A stretch of DNA of 29,912 nt from NCBI GenBank assembly GCA_029864945.1, contig JAOTSL010000004.1:1-29912 (forward strand), in the 5' to 3' direction. The notes under the pieces are model-generated. The model was not told the DNA's origin. It saw nothing but the letters and a program-made list of their open reading frames with translations, and did not search any database. Position numbers and translations under genes: made by a program. Positions 8,528 to 15,288 of this stretch are shown here, piece after piece (the stretch's first letter is position 1; the number at the start of each line of letters is the position of its first letter). Origin of the DNA: Gammaproteobacteria bacterium (GTDB lineage: Bacteria > Pseudomonadota > Gammaproteobacteria > S012-40).

Positions 8528-10579
8528 ATGATAAACGCCAAACTTCGAGAAATATTAGTCGTCGATCACACTAATATTAATGTAGACCTGATCAACGCCA
8601 TTTTCACCAAACACCAGATATCGGCCAGTTTTGATTTAACACAGTCAATACCTGATCTGCTAACAAAACTGGAGGAAAAATCCTGGCAAATTATCATTCT
8701 GGTTATTGATGACATCCCCATTTCAGTCGACGCTCTTATCGAGGCAATGCCAGAAATTAACAAAAAATGCCCTATCATTGTCATTAGCCGGGATTATGAT
8801 CGAGAAACTGCACTCGCCCATATACGCTCTGGTGCAACTGATGTTTTTTCTCTTGATGAAATTGAACACTTAGCCAACCTAACTAAACAATTATTATCAA
8901 ATGACAAGCTAAATCACCTTGTTCAAAACCAGCGTCGGGAGTTAAAAGAATCCAACGAACGATTTATCGCGCTGAGCAAACAAGTCCCTATGGCTATTGC
9001 CTTTATACATGACGGTGCATTTATTAATATCAATCCGGCTTTTCAGGATTTTTTCAGCATTAGCACCACAGATGAAGTCTCGGAGATATCTTTTTTAGAT
9101 CTCATTGCAAATGATGATATCGATAAAGTAAAGCAGACATTTCAGCAATTAAATAAAGAGGGGCTTTCGAAAAGTATCGTTATCAAAGCAATAAATATAA
9201 AAAAAAGCACGAGCCAGATTTGCCCTGTTAATATTCACTTTACGAAAACCACCATTAGTGGTGAATCAGGCTTACAAGTCATATTCCAGCCGACCGAATG
9301 GGATATAAAACCAAGCGTATCACCCCCTAATCAAAACCAACTACTAAGTGCTGAATATTTTATTCAAACACTTAACCAGGTAATTAGAAAAACCAATAGA
9401 AGACTCGCTTACAGCTTATGTTTTTTTGAGCTTGATGGTTACTCACGTATAAAAAATAATATCGGCATTACTCGCAGCGATCATCTGCTACACGAAATCA
9501 GTGACTTTATGTCAAATCACGCATCTGCCGAAATTAAAATATCCCGATTAAATTCTGACGTATACACATTACTGGTTGCCGCTAACAATGCTTTAGACTG
9601 CATTGAAAAAGTTGAAGCGCTACAAGCTGCTTTTGCCATTCATTCTTTTAACTCAATAGATCACAATATTAATGCCTGTTCCAATATTGGCATCGTTCAC
9701 TTGACAGACCTAGTGCACTCACCAGACCAAGCGCTATCGCTAGCTGACGTTGCCTGCACTGTATCTCGTAATCGAAAACAGAACCTACCGCACATCTATA
9801 ACCCGGAAGAAGATAGATCAACCGTAGAGCGCGTTGATCAGGATTCGGTAGAAAAAATAAAAGATGCGTTAAAATACAACAATTTCAAATTACTGTTTCA
9901 ACCAATTATCAGTCTTGGTTTAAATAAAGAAATAGTATATGAAGTACTGCTTAGAATTAAAGGCAGTGGCAACGAAGACACTTTACCCAGTCAATTTTTA
10001 CACGTGGCCAAACAATCAAAATTAGAAAGTGATATTGATAAGTGGGTCATTCAAAATGCCGTATTTTTATTACAAAAAACAAAAAAGACGAAAACTCGAT
10101 TTTTTATAAACTTATCCGAATCATCTCTGAAGGATATCAATTTTATCGAATGGCTGGAGAAACATTACGCTTCCGAAATCGTAAACCTGGTATTTGAAAT
10201 ACCCGAACATACTGCACTGACATGGCAGTCAGAAACAATTCACTTTATTCAGAAAATAAAGGCATTAAAAGGCGCTGTCTGTATCGATCAATTCGGCAAT
10301 CATCCTGAAAGAAAATCACAAATTGACGAATTAAATGCAGACTTTCACAAAATCGACGGTGCATTTGTAAGTAACTTGTCAACCAATCGCAAACATCAAT
10401 CCATAGTTCACGACATCTGCCTTAGCTCTCAAGAATCGAATAGCAAAATTATCGCAAGTTATGTACAGGATGCAGATAGTCTGGCTATTTTGTGGAGAGA
10501 GGGTATTGATTTTATACAGGGCAATTATTTACAGCCACCTGCAGCGCATCTGGACTATAAATTTGAGGCACAAATTTAG
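8528..10579 (+). CDS. fimX: FimX-like degenerate REC-PAS-GGDEF-EAL protein
   Basis: FimX is a c-di-GMP receptor that controls type IV pilus assembly and twitching; it binds the nucleotide without making or degrading it well. The 683-residue product has an N-terminal receiver-like domain (about 5-125), a PAS domain (about 145-255), a GGDEF-like domain (about 285-425) and an EAL-like domain (about 440-675). The GGDEF signature reads NSDVY (342-346). The EAL motif reads EVL (472-474, within YEVLLR), as in P. aeruginosa FimX. The DDFG metal site is IDQFG, so the enzyme is probably catalytically dead but able to bind ligand. The receiver has VVDHT where an acidic pair is expected. No membrane segments are evident. 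It is the second gene of a two-gene unit ending in tandem terminators. Confidence 0.85.
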   Translation: MINAKLREILVVDHTNINVDLINAIFTKHQISASFDLTQSIPDLLTKLEEKSWQIIILVIDDIPISVDALIEAMPEINKKCPIIVISRDYDRETALAHIRSGATDVFSLDEIEHLANLTKQLLSNDKLNHLVQNQRRELKESNERFIALSKQVPMAIAFIHDGAFININPAFQDFFSISTTDEVSEISFLDLIANDDIDKVKQTFQQLNKEGLSKSIVIKAINIKKSTSQICPVNIHFTKTTISGESGLQVIFQPTEWDIKPSVSPPNQNQLLSAEYFIQTLNQVIRKTNRRLAYSLCFFELDGYSRIKNNIGITRSDHLLHEISDFMSNHASAEIKISRLNSDVYTLLVAANNALDCIEKVEALQAAFAIHSFNSIDHNINACSNIGIVHLTDLVHSPDQALSLADVACTVSRNRKQNLPHIYNPEEDRSTVERVDQDSVEKIKDALKYNNFKLLFQPIISLGLNKEIVYEVLLRIKGSGNEDTLPSQFLHVAKQSKLESDIDKWVIQNAVFLLQKTKKTKTRFFINLSESSLKDINFIEWLEKHYASEIVNLVFEIPEHTALTWQSETIHFIQKIKALKGAVCIDQFGNHPERKSQIDELNADFHKIDGAFVSNLSTNRKHQSIVHDICLSSQESNSKIIASYVQDADSLAILWREGIDFIQGNYLQPPAAHLDYKFEAQI

Positions 10580-10617
10580 TACTAAAGATTAGGAAAAACC
10601 AGCCGACATATAGATTA

Positions 10618-10661
10618 CAGAGCGGATCCCTCCTCCCTCCCTCAAATCCGTTCTGCTTTTT
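10618..10661 (+). terminator. First of two tandem terminators after the fimX-like gene
   Basis: A 10-bp stem with one G-T pair (10618-10627 with 10646-10655) encloses an 18-base pyrimidine-rich loop (repeats of CCCTCC) and is followed by CTTTTTT. Confidence 0.7.
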
Positions 10662-10662
10662 T

Positions 10663-10693
10663 AAGCCGAAGCTTTATTGCTTCGGCTTTTTTT
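10663..10693 (+). terminator. Second terminator after the fimX-like gene
   Basis: A perfect 10-bp stem, AAGCCGAAGC with GCTTCGGCTT, has a 6-base loop and is followed directly by a run of T. The T run exists only on the plus strand, so it would stop plus-strand transcripts. Confidence 0.88.
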
Positions 10694-10767
10694 ATGACTA
10701 CAATTCAACAAGTTACGCTTTTCCATTATATTGTATTAAAAGCAGTTTTTACCAAACAAAATCTTTA

Positions 10768-11064
10768 TCAGCCCTGTATTACAATTGGTATGACCTTTGG
10801 CCTATCCATTTTAGTATCTGTTAAAATTGCACCCGTTAGATCGGCACCCATTAGATTAGCTCCAGTCAAATCTGCACCAGTAAAGTTCACTAGCCTCAAA
10901 TCTGCATCCTGTAAATTGGCCCCTCTCAAATCAGCACCAGTGAAATCATACTGAACCAGGTTAGCTTCCTTTAAATGTGCGCCACGTAAATCAATGTTTT
11001 TCAAACTGGTTGCTTCGATCACCATTATTTGATCAAAACCTTTTTTATCGTATATTTCTATCAT
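10768..11064 (-). CDS. Pentapeptide-repeat protein
   Basis: From about residue 24 to 85 of this 98-residue protein, roughly twelve pentapeptide repeats fit A(D/N)Lxx (for example ADLRG ANLQD ADLRL). They are expected to form a short right-handed quadrilateral beta-helix. Some family members (Qnr, MfpA) mimic DNA and protect gyrase, but those are about twice as long, so no function is claimed. There is no signal peptide or membrane segment. It starts 43 bp after the PhoQ-like kinase gene stop on the same strand and may be read through from it. Its ribosome site lies in a run of eight G residues ending one base before the ATG. The plus-strand frame over this region is the antisense image of the repeats. 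Confidence 0.85.
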   Translation of the reverse strand: MIEIYDKKGFDQIMVIEATSLKNIDLRGAHLKEANLVQYDFTGADLRGANLQDADLRLVNFTGADLTGANLMGADLTGAILTDTKMDRPKVIPIVIQG

Positions 11065-11065
11065 T

Positions 11066-11073
11066 CCCCCCCC
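11066..11073 (-). repeat. G8 homopolymer in the ribosome site of the pentapeptide gene
   Basis: The plus strand reads eight consecutive C residues, one base from the start codon. On the mRNA this is AGGGGGGGGA-AUG. The tract is long enough to be slippage-prone and would change Shine-Dalgarno spacing. Confidence 0.9.
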
Positions 11074-11107
11074 TATTACCCTTACCCTAATATGGATTGA
11101 ATACCAT

Positions 11108-12457
11108 CTATTGAAGACGCTTTAAATATAAAACAAACTTAGCACCACCCAGTTTGCTTTTTTCTATCTGGAAGGCCCCCTCATAAGCATCTAGTATATC
11201 TTTCACTATCGCCAGACCAATACCCGTTCCTTGTTTTTTTGAGGAATAAACTCCTCGCTCCATTATCCGACCAGTAACTTCTGAATCAATACCAGGCCCA
11301 TCATCTTCAATAGTTAACACCAAGTCATCGGTTTGTTTATTTTGCTTATTCACCCGTATAACGACTGTTTTCGTACACCATTTAAATGCGTTATCCAGTA
11401 AATTACCTAACATTTCAAACAAATCAGATTCATCACCATAAAACAAGGTGGAGTTACTAATCTCGACTTTATATTCAACTGATTTTTCAATATAGACTTT
11501 AGCCAACGAATTTAAAATTTTTCGCGCGACAGGGTTTACATTTACCGGCTTACTTAACGGAATTCGACCTGAGGTTCCCGCTCGCTGTAATTGATAATCG
11601 ACAATTTTCTGCATCTGATCAACTTGTTCAGAGATGGTTTCTTTTAATATTTTTTCAGGCGCATTATTTTCACTCACACTACGAATCATCGCGAGAGGTG
11701 TTTTCAGGCTATGCGCTAGGTCAGACAAACCATTTCTGTGGCGAACCAGATGCTCTTTGTTACTTTTTATCAGAGCGTTTAGATTATAAGTAAGTGCTTT
11801 TAAATCTTTGGGATAAGCACCTTCAATTTTTGATTGAAGCCCCTGCTCTATACGTGATATTTCATCTGCAGCCTGTCTCAGCGGATTTAAACTCCAACGC
11901 AAAATCACACCTTGCGCAGCCAATAGTAAAATCGAAACGCCACCAAGCCATAACCAGAGCAACTGCCGAAACCGTTCTATGTCCTGCTCGTACGCCTCCT
12001 TCGGCACAGCAATATTAATCGTATAAATTTTCGTACTATTCGCAGAGTCCCATGAAACACCATAACTTAAACGAAACAAACGATCCTGATTTAAGTCGAG
12101 GGTTTCACTAAATTTTGAATCAAGTATTTTGAAATGTTGAATGGTGGAAAAGTCATTTCCACCTAATGAAAATGATGACCAAACATTCTTGCCCTTTTCG
12201 TCAACAATCTTGCCATATAAACCGGAATCCAATCGACTAAAACTCGCCAGCGGCAACGATTTTGGAATATCAATTGTGCCGTCAAGTTTAACAGGTGCAA
12301 CGGCGATTAACGTCATTACATGGCCTAACAAACGGGCCTCTTGAGCTTCTTTGGCGCTTTGCTGATAGGTTTGATCCAAGGCGTATCCAGTTAACCCTAG
12401 AAACGCACTAAGAATAATACTGCCGGCAATGAGTAATCGTGAAGTAAGAGATAACAT
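11108..12457 (-). CDS. PhoQ-like sensor histidine kinase
   Basis: This is an inner-membrane sensor kinase for the regulator encoded directly upstream. The 449-residue product has a first membrane helix (about 7-27), a periplasmic sensor domain (about 28-165), and a second helix (about 166-187). After a HAMP-like linker comes the H-box LAHSLKTPL with H249, then the ATPase with N-box LLDNAFKW, G1 EDDGPGID and G2 GTGIGLAI. The size and layout match the PhoQ family of OmpR-type kinases. Acidic residues for divalent-cation sensing cannot be assigned with confidence, so the stimulus is open. The gene follows the regulator by 28 bp on the same strand. Confidence 0.88.
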   Translation of the reverse strand: MLSLTSRLLIAGSIILSAFLGLTGYALDQTYQQSAKEAQEARLLGHVMTLIAVAPVKLDGTIDIPKSLPLASFSRLDSGLYGKIVDEKGKNVWSSFSLGGNDFSTIQHFKILDSKFSETLDLNQDRLFRLSYGVSWDSANSTKIYTINIAVPKEAYEQDIERFRQLLWLWLGGVSILLLAAQGVILRWSLNPLRQAADEISRIEQGLQSKIEGAYPKDLKALTYNLNALIKSNKEHLVRHRNGLSDLAHSLKTPLAMIRSVSENNAPEKILKETISEQVDQMQKIVDYQLQRAGTSGRIPLSKPVNVNPVARKILNSLAKVYIEKSVEYKVEISNSTLFYGDESDLFEMLGNLLDNAFKWCTKTVVIRVNKQNKQTDDLVLTIEDDGPGIDSEVTGRIMERGVYSSKKQGTGIGLAIVKDILDAYEGAFQIEKSKLGGAKFVLYLKRLQ

Positions 12458-12485
12458 AGTGGGAAATAGTAAAAACCTTATACAA

Positions 12486-13160
12486 TCATTGAACTAAGTT
12501 ATATTTATAGCCCCTACCCCGAAGAGTCGAAATAGGGTTAAGTGTATTATCAGGATCAAGCTTACGCCTTAATCTACCTACAAACACTTCAATCACATTG
12601 CTATCACGATCAAAATCCTGATCATAGATATGCTCAGTTAACTCTGACTTGGAAATCACTTTTTCATGATTAAGAATTAGGTATTCCAATGTTTTATATT
12701 CATACGCTGTTAACTCGACCGCCCCCCCCTTAACAGTCACCATTTGAGCGCTAGTATCAACAGTGATATCACCTGATTCAATAACCGGGCTTGAAAAACC
12801 GGCAGAGCGGCGCACTAACGCCTTCACTCTAGCCATCAACTCTTCAAAATGAAAAGGCTTAGCCAGGTAATCATCTGCACCAGCCTCCAGACCTTCCACC
12901 TTTTCCTGCCATCGACTTCGGGCAGTCAAAATCAATATAGGGTATTTACGTTCATTTGCACGCCACCGCTTAATCACTTCCAGGCCGGTAATTTCAGGTA
13001 AGCCAATATCCACAACAGCAATATCGTAAGGATTTTCGTTCCCCAAATACAAACCCTCTTCACCGCAGGCGCTTGCATCCACAGCATATCCTTCATTGAC
13101 CAGCTTCTGACTAAGCTGCTCTCTCAAAATATCTTCGTCTTCAATTATCAAGACGCGCAT
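12486..13160 (-). CDS. PhoP-like OmpR-family response regulator
   Basis: This is a DNA-binding response regulator, probably phosphorylated by the kinase 28 bp downstream. The 224-residue product has a receiver domain with the acidic pair ED (7-8), phospho-acceptor D51 (VVDIGLP), T79 and K101 (LAKPF). A C-terminal winged helix contains LTAYEYKTLEYL, VIEVFVGRLRRKL and TLRGRGYKY, very close to PhoP. The frame extends to 13181; the ATG at 13160 is preferred because it has GAGG upstream and gives the canonical MRVLIIEDE start. The codons for KGGA (coding-strand run at 12722-12729) contain eight consecutive G residues, a possible slippage site. Confidence 0.92.
   Translation of the reverse strand: MRVLIIEDEDILREQLSQKLVNEGYAVDASACGEEGLYLGNENPYDIAVVDIGLPEITGLEVIKRWRANERKYPILILTARSRWQEKVEGLEAGADDYLAKPFHFEELMARVKALVRRSAGFSSPVIESGDITVDTSAQMVTVKGGAVELTAYEYKTLEYLILNHEKVISKSELTEHIYDQDFDRDSNVIEVFVGRLRRKLDPDNTLNPISTLRGRGYKYNLVQ
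12722..12729 (-). repeat. G8 homopolymer inside the phoP-like gene
   Basis: Eight consecutive C on the plus strand fall inside codons K-G-G-A, between the receiver and winged-helix domains. A one-base slip would remove the DNA-binding domain. Confidence 0.9.
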
Positions 13161-13301
13161 AATAAACCTCGGGTTAAGCACATTTATAAGCTATATAGCG
13201 GCTAAAGCAGATAGTATTATAAGCAATTCAATTACTAACTGCGCAGTTCGTTTAAACATTAATCCAAACTAATCGCTCAGCGTATTTAAATTTTGCTTCA
13301 G

Positions 13302-13376
13302 GCACACCGTTATTTCGCACTGGAAAGAGGGGCCATATGATATATATAACCGATTGAGTACGAAATAACGGTAAGC
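13302..13376. repeat. 75-bp inverted-repeat element
   Basis: Arms 13302-13321 and 13357-13376 are complementary at 17 of 20 positions, including a perfect 11-bp core (CCGTTATTTCG with CGAAATAACGG). They enclose a 35-base AT-rich loop. No T tract follows, so it is not a normal terminator. A dispersed hairpin repeat (REP/MITE-like) is possible, but no second copy is in this window. Confidence 0.75.
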
Positions 13377-13412
13377 TTGGAACAAAAGGTGAATTTGCTG
13401 TGTGGTTAGAAT

Positions 13413-13445
13413 AAAAAAGGGCCCACCCTAAAAGGGTGAGCCCAA
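13413..13445 (-). terminator. Terminator of the cytochrome c gene
   Basis: An 11-bp stem with one mismatch (AGGGTGGGCCC against the GGGCTCACCCT side) is followed on the minus strand by TTTTTT. It lies about 50 bp beyond the cytochrome stop codon. Confidence 0.85.
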
Positions 13446-13493
13446 ACGTGCGTCTCGGGAGGGAGACGAATTTTTATATTCTGGTTTACTGAA

Positions 13494-13820
13494 TTACAGA
13501 GCCAGAATGAAATCTACAAGTTTTTCGATGTTTTCATCAGTAACACGTGGTGAGTACGGAGGCATTGGAACGCCACGAGTAACTTCAGTCCAGCTACCTT
13601 TACCACCCATTTTTACTTTTTTGATCATGTCTGCTTTTGCATCCTGACCTTTGTAACGGTTAGCAACATCTTTCCATGCTGGACCAACAATTTTTTTATC
13701 AATTGCGTGACAAGCTAAGCAACCGCTTTTCTTTGCCAACGCTAATTCGTCTGCTGCTGCAGTGTTTGATAAAACACCAACGCTTGCGACTAAAGATACT
13801 GCCAATATAAGTTTTCTCAT
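13494..13820 (-). CDS. Periplasmic class I cytochrome c (c551/c5-like)
   Basis: This is a small electron carrier of 108 residues. A signal peptide (about 1-23, ending TAAADE) directs it to the periplasm. Heme attachment is by CLACH, and the likely axial methionine is in VPMPPYSPRV. The mature size of about 85 residues fits the cytochrome c551/c552 group, which passes electrons to terminal oxidases, nitrite reductase or peroxidase; the partner is not visible here. A strong ribosome site (AAAGGGG) precedes the ATG. It is monocistronic, with its own terminator. Confidence 0.93.
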   Translation of the reverse strand: MRKLILAVSLVASVGVLSNTAAADELALAKKSGCLACHAIDKKIVGPAWKDVANRYKGQDAKADMIKKVKMGGKGSWTEVTRGVPMPPYSPRVTDENIEKLVDFILAL

Positions 13821-14130
13821 TAATAAACCCCTTTAAATTCCCTTCACATTTCAGTGAGTTAGCAGTCAGACTATATAATTCTTATCAGGGTGACTGTTCC
13901 CCTAGCACTCATTTAGTGTGGCGTTAAGCTTACTCGAGTCAAACTGAACGAAACCTGAATATCTGCAATAATAAAACCCAAAAAAACACGACTGAAATCA
14001 ATGACTTGAAAACAAGAAGCAACACTCTGACTAAAAGTTACCTAAAAACTCAGTTAAATTAGAAAGAATTGCACCCTAAAATAGAATAAGTACAAAAGGT
14101 AAATTTAAAACGGGCATATGTGTTTATGCA

Positions 14131-14160
14131 TTGACATGCGGCATTAGAATATACTAATAT
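14131..14160 (+). promoter_or_regulatory. Candidate promoter of the RND efflux operon
   Basis: A perfect TTGACA (14131-14136) is followed after 18 bases by TAATAT (14155-14160), four of six matches to the -10 consensus. It lies about 85 bp before the adaptor start codon. The -10 overlaps two tandem ATACTAAT copies that could serve as an operator. Confidence 0.4.
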
Positions 14161-14166
14161 ACTAAT
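14151..14166 (+). repeat. Tandem ATACTAAT repeat at the RND promoter
   Basis: Two perfect adjacent copies of ATACTAAT overlap the candidate -10 region. A regulator-binding role is a guess from position. Confidence 0.6.
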
Positions 14167-14244
14167 TAATTGGGATTCACCTTCTTTTTTATTGACCTAC
14201 TATTAGTAAACATGTGTAAAACGAACAACTATCAGGATTACGTT

Positions 14245-15288
14245 ATGCCTTTAAAATCATTTATTTTGTTTTCTTTTTTACTACTACCGCTTTCCAGCCA
14301 TGGCGAAGATACCTTTCCATTTCCCTCAGCTGTTGCAACTAATGAACTAGCGCCTCAAGTCCATACTCTGGATGGTGTCGTTGAAGCCGTTAAAAAAGCG
14401 ACTATATCAGCCCAGGTATCAGGCCGAGTAATTGAGGTTAATTTTGATATTGACGATTATGTTGAAAAAGGCAGTGTCATCATACGTATCAGAGACAAAG
14501 AATATAAAGCCAGACTCGCCTCCGCTAAAGCAGCGCTAAAAGAAGCAACAGCAAATCATAAAGACGCAAAACTGGAGTTCAAACGGGTAAAAGGGCTCTT
14601 CAAGGATAAAATTGTTTCCGCATCAAACTTTGATAAAGCAAAAGCAGCGCTAAAAGCGACTGAAGCCAGAGTTGCGGCAAGTGAAGCCCGCATAACAGAA
14701 GCAAACGAGCAACTCAGTAACACGATTATTAAAGCACCCTATGATGGCATCGTCACGGCTAGGCACATTGAGCCAGGTGAAACCATGAAAATAGGCCAAG
14801 CCATTATGACGGGCTTTTCCATGTCTCAACTACGAGTAAGTACAGATGTTCCGCAAACTTATATAAACGCGATTCGCCAGCATAAGAAAGCATTGATTTC
14901 ATATCTAGAAAATAAAGGGCAATCGTTATCGGCAACCAAGCTTACAATTTTTCCATTCGCTAATCCTAAGTCTCACACTTTTCGTGTTCGTGCGGCATTA
15001 CCAAATAACACTAAAAATCTTTTTCCTGGCATGTTGGTGAAAGTTGCTTTTGAAATTGATAACAAAGCACGCCTAATGATTCCTACTTCAGCAATTGCTC
15101 ATCGCAGTGAAGTTTCCGCTGTTTATGTTATAGGGGCTAATCAAGCATTGCATTTACGCCAAGTACGCACAGGAAAACAATTTGGAAATAAAACTGAAGT
15201 CCTAGCCGGACTGGATGAAAATGAAGTTGTTGCTACTGATCCTATTCGTGCAGGCGTTTACTTGAAGCAACAACTGGAGTCTAAATAA
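14245..15288 (+). CDS. RND efflux periplasmic adaptor (membrane fusion protein)
   Basis: This adaptor of the HlyD/AcrA family links an inner-membrane RND pump to an outer-membrane channel. The 347-residue product has a signal peptide (about 1-20) without a lipobox cysteine. A lipoyl-like half-motif (VKKATISAQVSGRV) and a long alanine/lysine-rich hairpin (about 95-165) come next. The second half-motif (IIKAPYDGIVTARHIEPGE) and beta-barrel/membrane-proximal segments follow. The frame extends to a TTG at 14170; the ATG at 14245 is preferred because AGGA precedes it and the signal peptide then starts at the N-terminus. Its stop overlaps the pump start by one base (TAATG). No outer-membrane channel gene is nearby, so a TolC-like protein must come from elsewhere. 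Confidence 0.92.
   Translation: MPLKSFILFSFLLLPLSSHGEDTFPFPSAVATNELAPQVHTLDGVVEAVKKATISAQVSGRVIEVNFDIDDYVEKGSVIIRIRDKEYKARLASAKAALKEATANHKDAKLEFKRVKGLFKDKIVSASNFDKAKAALKATEARVAASEARITEANEQLSNTIIKAPYDGIVTARHIEPGETMKIGQAIMTGFSMSQLRVSTDVPQTYINAIRQHKKALISYLENKGQSLSATKLTIFPFANPKSHTFRVRAALPNNTKNLFPGMLVKVAFEIDNKARLMIPTSAIAHRSEVSAVYVIGANQALHLRQVRTGKQFGNKTEVLAGLDENEVVATDPIRAGVYLKQQLESK

Larger units (their letters stand above)
13161..13493. other. Intergenic region between the phoP-like and cytochrome c genes
   Basis: This 333-bp stretch holds the inverted-repeat element at 13302-13376 and the cytochrome gene terminator at 13413-13445. A 6-bp stem (CGTCTC/GAGACG, 13451-13468) lies between that terminator and the cytochrome stop codon. 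The phoP-like gene promoter must be in the left part, but no convincing -35/-10 pair was picked. No coding frame is supported. Confidence 0.55.
13821..14244. other. Divergent promoter region between cytochrome c and the RND operon
   Basis: This 424-bp AT-rich stretch must hold promoters in both directions. On the right side there is a candidate promoter and a tandem ATACTAAT repeat (14151-14166), listed separately. No gene for a local TetR or MarR repressor is present here. An open frame can be extended upstream to a TTG at 14170, but it has no ribosome site. Confidence 0.5.

Noticed and set aside
10694..10954. Plus-strand open frame with APVKSAPVK-like repeats
   Set aside because: It is the antisense image of the pentapeptide repeats, has no ribosome site of its own (its ATG falls just after a terminator), and the minus-strand protein fits a known repeat family.
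10768..11064. Qnr-type quinolone-resistance call for the pentapeptide protein
   Set aside because: The protein is about half the length of Qnr proteins and lacks their full dimer-forming coil, so only the repeat family is supported.
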